Assembly: GCF_900111485.1 (NCBI RefSeq)
Contig: NZ_FOIC01000005.1
Location: forward strand, 1-64,000
DNA from: Natrinema hispanicum
GTDB taxonomy: Archaea > Halobacteriota > Halobacteria > Halobacteriales > Natrialbaceae
DNA length: 64,000 nt
Reading direction: 5' to 3'
In this document: in pieces, positions 25,245 to 34,177 of the stretch
Layout: every line of letters begins with the position of its first letter
Position numbering within the stretch: the first letter of the stretch is position 1
The notes under the pieces: model-generated
Database searches by the model: none
What the model saw: only the letters and a program-made list of their open reading frames with translations
Told to the model about the DNA's origin: nothing
Made by a program: the position numbers and the translations under genes

Positions 25245-26756
25245 ATGACTGATGGGCGGGGCGAGACTCCCCGGCGAACAGGAATGACCGAGAAGTGCGG
25301 CGTCGTCGGCGTCTCACTTGACGGTCGGGACGCGGCACGACCGTTGTACTATGCGCTCTATGCGCTCCAGCATCGGGGCCAAGAGTCAGCAGGGATCGTC
25401 ACACACGACGGCTTTCAGCAGCACAGCCACGTCGAAATGGGGCTCGTCGGCGACGCCTTCGACGAGGGGGGCCTCGAGACGCTCAACGGGGCGGCCGGGA
25501 TCGGCCACGTCCGGTATCCGACGGCCGGCTCCGTCGACTCCTCCTGTGCACAACCATTCTCCGTCTCGTTCAAGAGCGGCTCGCTTGGCCTCTCGCATAA
25601 CGGTAACCTCGTCAACGCCGATGAGATCCGCGAGGAACTCGCGGCGGCGGGCCACGCCTTCACCAGCGACGGCGATACCGAGGTCATCGCTCACGACCTC
25701 GCGCGCAACCTCTTGGAGGAGGATCTGGTCCGCGCCGTCAAGCGAACGATGGGCCGGATCCACGGCTCGTACTCGCTGACGATCAGCCACGACGACACGG
25801 TGCTTGGCGTCCGCGACCCGCAGGGGAACCGGCCGCTGTGTATCGGCGAACTCGAGGACGGTTATATCCTCGCCTCGGAATCGGCGGCGATCGACACGCT
25901 CGACGGCGAACTCGTCCGCGACGTGCGGCCGGGCGAACTGGTCGTCCTGCAGGACGACGGGCAAGGCTTCGACACCTACCAACTCGTCGAGCAGGAACAC
26001 ACCGCCCACTGTTTCTTCGAACACGTCTACTTCGCGCGCCCGGACAGCGTCATCGACGACACCCTCGTCTACGAGGCCCGGCGCGAACTCGGGCGCAAGC
26101 TCTGGGAGGAAAGCGGCGTCGAGACCGACGTCGTAATGCCCGTCCCCGACTCGGGACGTGCCTTTGCCTCGGGCTATGCCGACGCTGCAAGCGAGACGAC
26201 TGCCGACGGCGAGCCACGTGACGTCGAGGACGAGGGCGTCGAGTTCGCCGAAGGGCTGATGAAAAACCGCTACGTCGGCCGGACGTTCATCATGCCGACC
26301 CAAGACGAACGCGAACGCGCCGTCCGGCTGAAACTCAATCCGATCAAGTCCACGATCGAGGGGAAGACGGTCACCGTCATCGACGACTCGATCGTCCGCG
26401 GAACGACCTCAACCCAGCTCGTCCAGCTCTTGAAGGACTGTGGCGCTGAGGAGGTCCACGTCCGAATCGGTGCGCCGGCGATCGTCGCCCCCTGTTACAT
26501 GGGCATTGACATGGCGACCCGCGAGGAACTGATCGCCTCGGACAAATCGACCGCCGACATCCGCGACGAGATCAGCGCCGACAGCCTCGCGTACCTCTCG
26601 ACCGACGCCGTCGCAGAGGTGCTCGGCAAAGACCGCATTGACCTCTGTCTTGGCTGTGTCACCGGCGAGTACCCCTACGACATCGAGGGCGAGGAAACCG
26701 ACCGCGACGTGAGCCGCCCCGATATCGGCGGCCAGCAGTTGCCTGCGGACGACTAA
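25245..26756 (+). CDS. purF: Amidophosphoribosyltransferase
   Basis: A 503-aa enzyme for the first committed step of purine synthesis (PRPP + glutamine to 5-phosphoribosylamine). The N-terminal nucleophile domain has the catalytic Cys in MTEKCGVVG, exposed by propeptide cleavage, with QHRGQESAGI and GHVRYPTAG following. The phosphoribosyltransferase domain has the PRPP loop VTVIDDSIVRGTTS (about 376-388). The start at 25245 puts the Cys at residue 18. An internal ATG at 25284 would put it at 5. The TATA spacing favours the first. Confidence 0.95.
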   Translation: MTDGRGETPRRTGMTEKCGVVGVSLDGRDAARPLYYALYALQHRGQESAGIVTHDGFQQHSHVEMGLVGDAFDEGGLETLNGAAGIGHVRYPTAGSVDSSCAQPFSVSFKSGSLGLSHNGNLVNADEIREELAAAGHAFTSDGDTEVIAHDLARNLLEEDLVRAVKRTMGRIHGSYSLTISHDDTVLGVRDPQGNRPLCIGELEDGYILASESAAIDTLDGELVRDVRPGELVVLQDDGQGFDTYQLVEQEHTAHCFFEHVYFARPDSVIDDTLVYEARRELGRKLWEESGVETDVVMPVPDSGRAFASGYADAASETTADGEPRDVEDEGVEFAEGLMKNRYVGRTFIMPTQDERERAVRLKLNPIKSTIEGKTVTVIDDSIVRGTTSTQLVQLLKDCGAEEVHVRIGAPAIVAPCYMGIDMATREELIASDKSTADIRDEISADSLAYLSTDAVAEVLGKDRIDLCLGCVTGEYPYDIEGEETDRDVSRPDIGGQQLPADD

Positions 26757-27112
26757 CAACGTTTTACTCTGCGGTTTGCCGCGCTGGTGGCGTCGCCACA
26801 CAGCGCGACGTCCCTCAGTAAACGGTTGATCAAAAGCACCGAAAGACGATCCTGCTCGCTATCGCTCGCAGGCTACAACTTCCAAGCCTTCGTTCGCTTC
26901 GTCTTCGCGCGGCAACACCGCTCGAACAGCCTGCGAGACCCCCGGTCTCGCACTGCTCACGAAGACACTCCTCCTCCATTCGCTCGTTTCACTCGCTCGC
27001 GGCTATGCCGTTCGCCCTGCCGCGGCGCTTCGCGCCGCGCACCCGCTCGCTCGTCGATGAAGAGACCGACGGGCCGCGGAACGCACAAGAGACTGACCAG
27101 CCAACTCGAGAT
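26757..27112. other. Low-complexity intergenic stretch
   Basis: About 355 bp between purF and the tautomerase gene, rich in CGCTCG- and TTCGCTTCG-type repeats (for example GCTCGCTATCGCTCGC and TTCGTTCGCTTCGTC). Such sequence is common between haloarchaeal genes and gives false ORFs. No gene, RNA or mobile element is evident. Confidence 0.6.
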
Positions 27113-27499
27113 ATGCCACTCTTACAGTTCGAGACGACGCTGTCGCTGTCGGACGAAGAAAAGACCGCGTTTGCTGACCACGTAACGGACCTGTATACGA
27201 CCGAGATGGCGACGACAGCGGGTCACGTCGCCGTGTCGATCCGCGACCGCGAGACAGCGGACCTCCACCTTGGACGCGCCGTCGACGGGCCATTGCTCTT
27301 TCTCGACGCCGAGATCCGACGCGGCCGCTCGTTCGATCGAAAGCGAGCCTTCGCCCTCGCAACCATGGAATACGTCGGCGAGACGTTCAATGTCCCCGAC
27401 GAGAACATGAAGGTCGTCTTCACCGAACACCCCGGCGAGACGATGATGGGTGTCGACCGCGTCGGTGGCGAGTGGGGCGAGAACGGCGACAAAGAGTAG
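27113..27499 (+). CDS. Tautomerase / MIF-family protein
   Basis: A 128-aa protein starting MPLLQFET, so the mature N-terminus is the catalytic Pro of the tautomerase superfamily. The MIF-like core follows: AGHVAVSIRDRE, LDAEIRRGRSFDRKRAFALA and VVFTEHPGETMMG. The C-terminal 20 residues are acidic. It would catalyse keto-enol tautomerisation of an unknown substrate. The start is fixed by the Pro. A longer in-frame extension covers low-complexity DNA. Confidence 0.85.
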   Translation: MPLLQFETTLSLSDEEKTAFADHVTDLYTTEMATTAGHVAVSIRDRETADLHLGRAVDGPLLFLDAEIRRGRSFDRKRAFALATMEYVGETFNVPDENMKVVFTEHPGETMMGVDRVGGEWGENGDKE

Positions 27500-27687
27500 A
27501 CAGCACCGGATCTGTTGAAATCCGCTTTTCAGGCGCTTGTTTCATCGAAATGGCCATCACACTGCTCATGCTTATTAAACACTGGACGGTCTGTTAGGAC
27601 TGATAGATATTCGGAATAGCGTGCTGAATATCAGGCTCGAAGGAACTGCGAATAAGCTCTTTGTAACGTCATCGTGTGGTTTGCTGT

Positions 27688-27876
27688 ATGGGTTCGCAGG
27701 CACTCAAAAAATCAGCTATTTCGGGGGTTATTTCTCTCGCAATCACATTAGTTATAACCTATATTGCATCACTAATCTGGCCGACACCGTCAGAACTGTT
27801 TATTGCTGTCGGATTAGCTTCATTCTTTTCAGCATTTGGTAGCGCGTACGGCGCACACATAGAATATCGTGATTGA
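27688..27876 (+). CDS. Small two-helix membrane protein in AT-rich patch
   Basis: A possible 62-aa protein (MGSQALKKSAISGVISLAIT...) with two hydrophobic segments (about 8-28 and 35-52) and a short polar tail. The region 27500-27930 is clearly lower in GC than its surroundings, which suggests transferred DNA. Codon use is unlike the neighbours, and an alternative ATG lies 12 bp upstream. I recognise no family. Confidence 0.45.
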   Translation: MGSQALKKSAISGVISLAITLVITYIASLIWPTPSELFIAVGLASFFSAFGSAYGAHIEYRD

Positions 27877-27924
27877 ACGTTGAGGGGATAGCTCACGTTG
27901 TGAATGCCATACTATCCTGTACTT

Positions 27925-28182
27925 TAAGAGATCCACAGCATCGAGTGTGCTGCCGGCAGTTCGCTCAAGCCGGCCGGTATCGCGTGGACGGTTCGCGCGG
28001 CGACAGGCGATCCCGCGGAGACGATCCGCGCTGCGGCCGACGAATATGACAGCGACGCCATCGTCATCGGCGTTCGCGACCGGTCGCCAGTCGGCAAGGC
28101 GCTGTTCGGAAGCGTCACCCAGTCGGTGATCCGCGAGAGCGATCGACCGGTGACTGTCGTCTCAGCAGCCGGAGAAGCGTAG
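27925..28182 (+). pseudogene. Truncated universal stress protein (UspA), 3' half only
   Basis: There is no start codon, but after a TAA at 27922-27924 the frame is open. It reads GDPAETIRAAADEYDSDAIV, then the UspA ATP-binding signature around GVRDRSPVGKALFGS and the terminal strand DRPVTVVSAAGEA, stopping at TAG 28180-28182. The N-terminal half of a normal 140-aa UspA is missing and replaced by the AT-rich patch upstream. The retained part is well conserved, so the truncation is probably recent. Confidence 0.8.
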
Positions 28183-28215
28183 GGCCGCTCGGAACGAAAG
28201 CGATCGCAACGACGA

Positions 28216-29442
28216 TCAGCGGAGGCAGGCGGCGACGACCGCGAGCATGTCCTCGCCACGGACTTCGTCGGCGAACAGCGGCACACGCCGGACGTCGGTG
28301 CCGCGGAAGAGATCTTGTGCTTCGGCGAGTGCGGACTGCTGGACATCCCAGCGACGTTGACAGAACTCGCAGTCGTCGAGATTCGGCTGGAGGAACTCAC
28401 CCTCGACGTCGTCGGTGACGTTGGATAGTGGCTCCATCACGCGGTTGACGACGACGGTGCCGACGGGAATCTCGAACTCCTGAAGCTGCTGGCGGAGCCG
28501 TTTGGACTCGAAGACGCTCATCTCCTCGGGAATCATGACGATTCGGAAGTCCGTCCGCGCGGGATCTTGCAGGGCGGCCCGCAGTCGCTCGATACGTTCG
28601 CGCAACACTTCCAGATCCTCGAGGTCGTTTTCGGCTTCCGGCTGCTGTTGTCCGCCGAACATCCCCTTGACGCCCTCTAACATGCCGCCGATGCGCTGGC
28701 GGAACTTCATCAGCCGGCCCATCATCGTATCCATGATCTCGGGTAACTGCAGCAAGCGGAGGGTGTGGCCGGTCGGAGCCGTGTCGACGACGACGCGCTC
28801 GAAGCGCTCGTCGTCCATATACTCGAGTAAGAGCTGCATCGCGGCGGCCTCGTCAGCGCCGGGCATCGCGCCGCCGAAGAGGGCGTCCATCGGCGATTCG
28901 CCGCCGAGCATGTCGCCGAGCCCGCCCAGCGGGCCGCCGTCGGCTCCCTCACCACCGGGGAAGGGCGAGGCTCCGCCTGCACCCTCGTCGCCGGGGAACG
29001 GCGACTCCTCGTCAGTTTCTGTCCCCGCACTGCCGAAGGGAGTCTCGCCACGCTCCATTGCAGCCTCGGGATCGATCTCGGCCGCATAGAGCGGGATGTC
29101 GTCCCGAATGCGGCCAGGTTCGGCTGGAATGTCGGTATCGAACGTGTCAGAAAGCGAGTGTGCGGGGTCGGTCGAAACCACCAGTGTCGGCGTCCCGGCG
29201 CGGGCACTGTCGAGGGCGGTCGCGGCTGCCATCGTTGTCTTCCCAACACCGCCTTTCCCGCCGTAGAGGACGTAGTCGGGGCCGTCGATCGGCTCGTCGG
29301 ACGGCTCGACGTCGATGGTGTCGCGCTCCTCGTCGGCGTCGACGGAGTCCGTCGGCGTGACCTCGATGGTGTTTCCGCCATCGTCACTGTCCATCGTCGT
29401 TTCCTCGTCTTCTTCGACCGGTTCGACGTCGATACCGCTCAT
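28216..29442 (-). CDS. arsA: ArsA/Get3-type ATPase
   Basis: A 408-aa P-loop ATPase. The first 55 residues are acidic and unlike the family core. The deviant Walker A GGKGGVGKTT is at 61-70, the switch STDPAHSLSDTF follows, and DTAPTGHTLRLL is at 220-231. A Cys pair in CEFCQRR resembles the zinc site of Get3-type dimers. A Gly/Pro/Glu-rich insert at about 137-190 contains a repeated SPFPG-EGA unit. Get3 homologues target tail-anchored proteins, while arsenite extrusion is less likely with a single domain. Start ATG 29442. Confidence 0.9.
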   Translation of the reverse strand: MSGIDVEPVEEDEETTMDSDDGGNTIEVTPTDSVDADEERDTIDVEPSDEPIDGPDYVLYGGKGGVGKTTMAAATALDSARAGTPTLVVSTDPAHSLSDTFDTDIPAEPGRIRDDIPLYAAEIDPEAAMERGETPFGSAGTETDEESPFPGDEGAGGASPFPGGEGADGGPLGGLGDMLGGESPMDALFGGAMPGADEAAAMQLLLEYMDDERFERVVVDTAPTGHTLRLLQLPEIMDTMMGRLMKFRQRIGGMLEGVKGMFGGQQQPEAENDLEDLEVLRERIERLRAALQDPARTDFRIVMIPEEMSVFESKRLRQQLQEFEIPVGTVVVNRVMEPLSNVTDDVEGEFLQPNLDDCEFCQRRWDVQQSALAEAQDLFRGTDVRRVPLFADEVRGEDMLAVVAACLR

Positions 29443-29504
29443 ACCCGTCTTTCCCAGTCCCGACACGAGTATTCGTCGGTCTCGAGCGTCCTGCCGCGTC
29501 GCTC

Positions 29505-30605
29505 TCAGTCGAAATATGCTGCCAGTCGCTCGGCTGCTTCCTCGACGCGCGGCGTCACAAGCGCGAATCGCAGCCACTCGCTGCGCGAATCGCCGAAGGC
29601 CTCGCCGGGCATTCCGGCGACGCCGGCCTCGTCGATCAGCCGCTCGACGTTTGCGAGCGTGCCCGGATAGCCCTCGAAGCGTGCCATCACGTAGAACGAG
29701 CCGCTTGGCGTGGTATATTCTGCCCCGGCCGCCTCGAGTGCGTCAGTAAACGTTGCGACCCGCTCGCGGAGCCGCTCCCGGTTGCGCTCGTAGTAGTCGG
29801 GTCCCGTCTCACGAAGCGCCTGTAGAACTGCGTACTGGCCGGGGCGGGTGGTCGCGACGTTGACCAGCATGTGGCGGCTCCTGGCGTCTGCGACGAGTTC
29901 CGGCGGGAAGATCGCATAGCCCACCCGGACGCCGGTGATCGCCATCGACTTCGAGAACGCGTTAGTGACGATCCGGTGAGCCGAGTCGGTCTCGAGCGCG
30001 CTTGCGAACGTCCCCGAAAGGTCGTAGTGGTCGTACACCTCGTCGCTGATCAGGATCGCGTCGTACTCCTCGGCGACGGCGACGAGTTCGCGCATCGTTT
30101 CGGCGCGATAGACCGCGCCCGTCGGGTTATTCGGCGTGTTCACGACGATCGCGGCCGTCTCGTCGCTCGCGGCCGCGCGGACGGCTGCGGGATCCAGTTG
30201 TCCCTCGTCGTCAGTCGCGACGAATCGCTGGGTTCCGCCGAGCATCGTCGTCTTCCCCGGATAGTACGGATAGACGGGATCGGTCAGCAGGATCTCGTCT
30301 CCCTGGTCACGTTCGAGCGCTCGCGCCATCGCGAGATAGTTCGCCTCGCCCGCGCCGTTGGTGACGACGACCTGTTCGGCGTCGACGCCACGGCGCGCGG
30401 CGATCTCCACGCGCAACTCGCGTAGTCCCGCGCTGGGTGCGTACTGGAACCGGTCTGGCTCGAGGTCGGCATACTCGCGGAGCCCCTCCCGAAGGGCTTC
30501 GGGTGGCTCCCAGTCGGGGTTTCCGCTGACCATATCGATGACGTCGCGGTCCGCCGCGTCCGCATACTCCATCACGTGGAAGAAAAGCGGCGTCTCGTAG
30601 TCCAT
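29505..30605 (-). CDS. Class I/II PLP-dependent aminotransferase
   Basis: A 366-aa fold-type I aminotransferase. It has GNPDWEPPEALREGL near the start, TNGAGEANYLAMARAL, NTPNNPTGAVY (substrate/PLP Asn), SDEVYDHYD and the PLP-lysine segment NAFSKSMAITGVRVGY. It is in the size range of archaeal aspartate/aromatic aminotransferases. The exact amino acid is not decidable. The ArsA-like gene follows 62 bp downstream on the same strand, so co-transcription is possible. Start ATG 30605. Confidence 0.9.
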   Translation of the reverse strand: MDYETPLFFHVMEYADAADRDVIDMVSGNPDWEPPEALREGLREYADLEPDRFQYAPSAGLRELRVEIAARRGVDAEQVVVTNGAGEANYLAMARALERDQGDEILLTDPVYPYYPGKTTMLGGTQRFVATDDEGQLDPAAVRAAASDETAAIVVNTPNNPTGAVYRAETMRELVAVAEEYDAILISDEVYDHYDLSGTFASALETDSAHRIVTNAFSKSMAITGVRVGYAIFPPELVADARSRHMLVNVATTRPGQYAVLQALRETGPDYYERNRERLRERVATFTDALEAAGAEYTTPSGSFYVMARFEGYPGTLANVERLIDEAGVAGMPGEAFGDSRSEWLRFALVTPRVEEAAERLAAYFD

Positions 30606-30736
30606 ATCGGATACTCGGCAGTCACTCCCCGTGTTCTTTCCGTTTCGGGGTCGCACGGTGTGTCGTCGGTATCACGAGCGAGGCGACCGTGGTCGCGACC
30701 CGCGCTTTCACAACCGTGCCGCCCGTCGACTCGCGC

Positions 30737-31249
30737 ATGAACGACGAGATCGACCGCGAACTGCCGATGGCAGTCGGCGACGCGCTTCGCGACCGCGAGG
30801 AGACGCTGGCAGTCGCCGAGTCCTGTACCGGCGGGTTGATCGGTGCTGCGATCACCGCTGTCCCGGGTGCCAGCGACTACTTCGATGCCGGGCTGACGAC
30901 CTACGCTTACGACGCCAAGCGCCGCCATCTCGGCGTGAGCCGCGAAGCACTGGACGAACACGGTGCCGTCTCCGAGCCAATCGCCCGTGAGATGGCACAG
31001 GGAGTCCGCGACGTTGCGGATGTGACGTGGGGAATCGCAACGACTGGAATCGCCGGTCCGAGCGGTGGGACCGACGACAACCCGGTCGGCACCGTCTACA
31101 TCGGCATCTCCTACGCAGCCCCGTGGGGCAGCGAAGCGTCGTATACGACCGTCTCCCGGTACGTCTTCGACGGCGACCGCGCCGCCGTTCGCGCGAAGAC
31201 CGTCGATCAGGCACTCGTGGATCTGCTTGCCGAACTCGAGACAGCATAA
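30737..31249 (+). CDS. pncC: CinA C-terminal domain nicotinamide-nucleotide amidase
   Basis: A 170-aa stand-alone CinA C-terminal domain. The motifs are AVAESCTGGLIGAAITAVPGAS near the N-terminus, YDAKRRHLGVS, VSEPIAREMAQGVR and GIATTGIAGPSGGTDDNPVGTV. Such enzymes deamidate NMN to nicotinic acid mononucleotide in NAD recycling. The N-terminal MoaB-like domain of full CinA is absent, as in E. coli PncC. ATG 30737 fits the domain start. Confidence 0.9.
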   Translation: MNDEIDRELPMAVGDALRDREETLAVAESCTGGLIGAAITAVPGASDYFDAGLTTYAYDAKRRHLGVSREALDEHGAVSEPIAREMAQGVRDVADVTWGIATTGIAGPSGGTDDNPVGTVYIGISYAAPWGSEASYTTVSRYVFDGDRAAVRAKTVDQALVDLLAELETA

Positions 31250-31323
31250 CGCCCAAACCGGTTCGCGTTGGCGACTCTCTCGAGAGAAAACTATTCCCCA
31301 CGTGACTCCCCAGATAGCGGTAG

Positions 31324-31809
31324 ATGAACAAGAAGGGTCACGTGCTAAACGCCGTGCTGTTGAGCATCGGGCTTGGGTATCTGTTCGTGCCGGTGGGGGA
31401 CGTAGAGACGTTCAAGACGATCATCATGATCGGCGTCCCGATTACGCTGGGGGCACTCTTTCCGGACGTCGACACTGCATTTGGCAAACACCGAAAAACG
31501 CTGCACAATCTGCCGGTCTTGCTTGGATTCGTCGCCTTTCCGTACGTCTTCGGTAACCTCGAGTACGTCTGGATCGGTGTGTTGACTCACTACGTGCTCG
31601 ACGTGGCGGGGAGCAAGCGTGGGATCGCGCTGTTTTACCCAATCTCAACGCAAGAGTACGGGCTCCCGACTGGTGTCACAGTCAGCAGCAAGCGCGCGGA
31701 CTTCGTGACCGCGGTCGTCACCGTCGGCGAGCTGGCGCTGGCAGCCATGGTCGTGTTCGAGCTCCCACAGTTGGTATTTGAACTTGGACGACAGCTCGTC
31801 GGGCTGTAA
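31324..31809 (+). CDS. YdjM-type membrane-bound metal-dependent hydrolase-like protein
   Basis: A 161-aa membrane protein starting MNKKGHVLNAVLLSIG. It has GALFPDVDTAFGKHRKTLHN (Asp/His cluster) and HYVLDVAGSKRG, matching the YdjM/DUF457 family, with four or so hydrophobic helices. The family is annotated as a putative membrane-bound hydrolase, but activity is not established. Another member lies at 51564. Single gene. Confidence 0.8.
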   Translation: MNKKGHVLNAVLLSIGLGYLFVPVGDVETFKTIIMIGVPITLGALFPDVDTAFGKHRKTLHNLPVLLGFVAFPYVFGNLEYVWIGVLTHYVLDVAGSKRGIALFYPISTQEYGLPTGVTVSSKRADFVTAVVTVGELALAAMVVFELPQLVFELGRQLVGL

Positions 31810-31935
31810 CTCGCTTGCAGAGCCGATTTCGTCTCTCTCAGTTTTCGTGACTCGAAGGCGGGCCTTCGATCGGACGGTCAACTCGAGTGAAAGACCTGAG
31901 ACGAGCCTCGGTTAGAAAACGCGTCCAGTAGTCGA

Positions 31936-32907
31936 CTACTGCCGGTTCGGCGTCCACTCCTCGCAGGCGTCCATGTCGTCCATGGCCGTCTCGTGGCGAG
32001 CACAGTAGGGTACCATCCCATCGGAGGACCGGACGTATTCGAAGTCCGCACAGTTCCCACAGTAGCGGTCTGTGGGTTCGGCCGGCTGGTCGGGTGTCGA
32101 CTCGACGATTTCGGCGTCACGGCCGTCACCGGCATCCAGCGGCGACGAAATATCGGAGACGGCGGAGCCACCGTCGCTGGTGGCTGTGCCGGCGTTGGGG
32201 CGGCGTTGAGAAGTGGGAGTGCTAGCCGACTGCTGTGACGTCGTCGCACTCGAGCGCTCGTCGTACGACAGCGTCGAGTCGGACGTGTTGTCTGCGTTGG
32301 TCTGTGTCTCGACGTCTCCGTCGGGCGTGCCGCCGAAGAATCCGATCCCGCCGAGGCCACTCGGGGTGTCGTCGTTGTCATCGGCCTCGATGACCGTCTT
32401 GTTGTGGCGGGTGACGTTCATCTGGAGGGTGCCGCCAGGATCGTTACGCTGTTTGAACGTCGCGACGGCGCTGAACAGACTCCACACGGACGTCAACAGA
32501 CCGAGCAGGTAGACGACCGACACCTCGAGCGTGAGCTGCTGTCCGTAGCCGCGCCAGTGTGTGGGGTAGGCATACCAGAAGAGTGCGATGCCGAGTAGAC
32601 AGAGGCTCGCGCTGATCGCGGCAGCGGCCTGGACGCGACGGCTGGCCGGCAAGACGACGAAGACGCCGACGAGCGCCACCGGGATGCTCAGTCCGGCGAG
32701 CGCGCCGCCGACACGGACGGTCGCGAACTGGGCGGCGATATCGCCAGAGAGTTCGACTGCATACCCGCCGAAGAGGTCGGTCGTCGCCACGAGCACAGCT
32801 ACGACGGCCAGGATCGCACCGAGTATCACGAGCGCCGTGCCAGCGTACAGCCGGCGGCCCGTCACCCCCGGTGCGGTCCCGTCGTAGACCTCCGTCAGGC
32901 TTGTCAT
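31936..32907 (-). CDS. Haloarchaeal membrane protein with C-terminal Cys cluster (DUF7139-like)
   Basis: A 323-aa protein. The N-terminus (MTSLTEVYDG) precedes four predicted membrane helices between about 20 and 150. A long polar Ser/Thr/Asp-rich linker (165-280) follows, and the C-terminal zinc-binding-like module has CGNC, CARH and DACEEW (four Cys and a His). The layout matches a haloarchaeal family I recall as DUF7139. The linker and Cys module should face the cytoplasm. Function unknown. Start ATG 32907. Confidence 0.75.
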   Translation of the reverse strand: MTSLTEVYDGTAPGVTGRRLYAGTALVILGAILAVVAVLVATTDLFGGYAVELSGDIAAQFATVRVGGALAGLSIPVALVGVFVVLPASRRVQAAAAISASLCLLGIALFWYAYPTHWRGYGQQLTLEVSVVYLLGLLTSVWSLFSAVATFKQRNDPGGTLQMNVTRHNKTVIEADDNDDTPSGLGGIGFFGGTPDGDVETQTNADNTSDSTLSYDERSSATTSQQSASTPTSQRRPNAGTATSDGGSAVSDISSPLDAGDGRDAEIVESTPDQPAEPTDRYCGNCADFEYVRSSDGMVPYCARHETAMDDMDACEEWTPNRQ

Positions 32908-33045
32908 ACGCGGCCGTTCGGTGCCCCGCCACAAAACGATACGTCAGACACACCTCGGTTGCCGGAGAGGTTCCGGCGGTTCTGGACCGCCCGCACGACC
33001 CATGGAAGCGAAAGTTTGAATCACCGCGCTCGCAAACCGACGCCC

Positions 33046-33333
33046 ATGAGTGACGATGACGAGGACGCGGAGCCGGCTGTCTCGCTTGGGACGCACACGC
33101 CCGTCGAGGGTTCGCCGCTTGCTCGCGTGAGTTCGCGACTGACCTGGCCCAAAGAGAAAAGCGAAGTCGACCGACTCGAGGGCGAGACCGTGATCCGGAC
33201 CCCTGACGGCCCTCGCGAACTGTCCGACGTGCTTGCAGACGTCGACGAGACGTACTTCCAGCGCCATCAGGAGTTCGAGGCGCACGTCCGTGATGTGATC
33301 GGGACTGGCCCGATTCCGACTGCTGACGAGTAA
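33046..33333 (+). CDS. Small haloarchaeal protein (DUF5789-like)
   Basis: A 95-aa acidic protein. Its core SRLTWPKEKSEVDRLEGETV plus IRTPDGPRELSDVLADVDE resembles the haloarchaeal DUF5789 fold (from memory). The end IGTGPIPTADE is short and flexible. The start ATG 33046 is preferred over the longer upstream frame. It lies 3 bp before the CPBP-like gene, so both are probably one operon. No function is known. Confidence 0.75.
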   Translation: MSDDDEDAEPAVSLGTHTPVEGSPLARVSSRLTWPKEKSEVDRLEGETVIRTPDGPRELSDVLADVDETYFQRHQEFEAHVRDVIGTGPIPTADE

Positions 33334-33336
33334 CCT

Positions 33337-34032
33337 GTGTCGTCCGAGCCGGATCGACACGGCGTCCGCTGGTTCCGGGACCGGCTCCGACTGTCCTGGG
33401 TCCAGAAGACACTCGTCGTCGGTGCCGTGCTCTCGCTGCTGTGGATGTCCCTGGTCCCCAGTGAGTTGAACCGCCGGCTCGTCGTCGACGGCGTGCTCCT
33501 GATCGGCGGGCCACTCGCGCTCGGCCTGACACACGGGAACCGTATCGGCTGGCACGTCGACCGCGTCGCGGTACGAAACACCGTCCTGCTTGCGCTGTTT
33601 GTCCTCCCATTTTATGTCGTCGGCTCGACACTACCAACGATCCGCGCGTACTATCCGATCTGGACGACGTCGACCGTGCCCGCGGCGTTCGGCCTCCACG
33701 CGCTAAAGCTGCTTCTGCTCGCGCTTGCTGCTGAAACCTATTACCGCGGGCTCCTCTGTGTCGGCGTCAAGAAGATCGGCATCGCCGCAGTGTTCATCAG
33801 CCCCGTCGTCTACATGCTCCACCATACGTCGAAGCCACCGATCGAGTTCCTGCTGTCGGGCCCGACCGACGTCCTGTTCGGTGCCGTCGACTACGCGTCC
33901 GACTCCATTCTCCCGTCAGTCGTCGCCCACGGCGGCGGCCTCGTCTTGCTCGACTGGCTCGTGCTACACGAGCCGGTGTTCGATCCGCTGCTCGTGATGC
34001 AATTACTCGAGTGGCTGCCGGTCCCACTGTAG
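33337..34032 (+). CDS. CPBP-family intramembrane protease-like protein
   Basis: A 231-aa membrane protein with about six helices. It has the ABI/CPBP-type motifs in modified form: AETYYRGLL (Glu and Arg of the EExxxR motif, the first Glu replaced by Ala), VVYMLHHTSK (His) and VVAHGGGLVLLDW (His). The altered first motif leaves activity in doubt. GTG 33337 is the likely start, three bases after the preceding stop, so the two genes are probably co-translated. Confidence 0.75.
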   Translation: MSSEPDRHGVRWFRDRLRLSWVQKTLVVGAVLSLLWMSLVPSELNRRLVVDGVLLIGGPLALGLTHGNRIGWHVDRVAVRNTVLLALFVLPFYVVGSTLPTIRAYYPIWTTSTVPAAFGLHALKLLLLALAAETYYRGLLCVGVKKIGIAAVFISPVVYMLHHTSKPPIEFLLSGPTDVLFGAVDYASDSILPSVVAHGGGLVLLDWLVLHEPVFDPLLVMQLLEWLPVPL

Positions 34033-34149
34033 CTGTTAGTGATCGACCGTCCGCGGCCCCGCTCGCGTTCCGGGACTGACAGCCAGCCAGCGACCGCCGC
34101 GTGCATCGGTCATCGCGTCGCTGATGGGAACAGTATGGATTGCTAACAT

Positions 34150-34155
34150 TTATGC
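34150..34155 (+). promoter_or_regulatory. TATA box for the AI-2E family gene
   Basis: AACATTTATG with TTTATG at 34150-34155, centred about 26 nt before ATG 34178. This supports that start over the longer frame from 34124. Confidence 0.55.
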
Positions 34156-34177
34156 GCCCTTCGCGAGTGACAGACGT

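Noticed and set aside
26790-27060. Repeated CGCTCG/TTCGCTTCG runs, considered as a CRISPR or tandem-repeat array
   Set aside because: Units are irregular and not separated by unique spacers. This is ordinary low-complexity haloarchaeal intergenic DNA.
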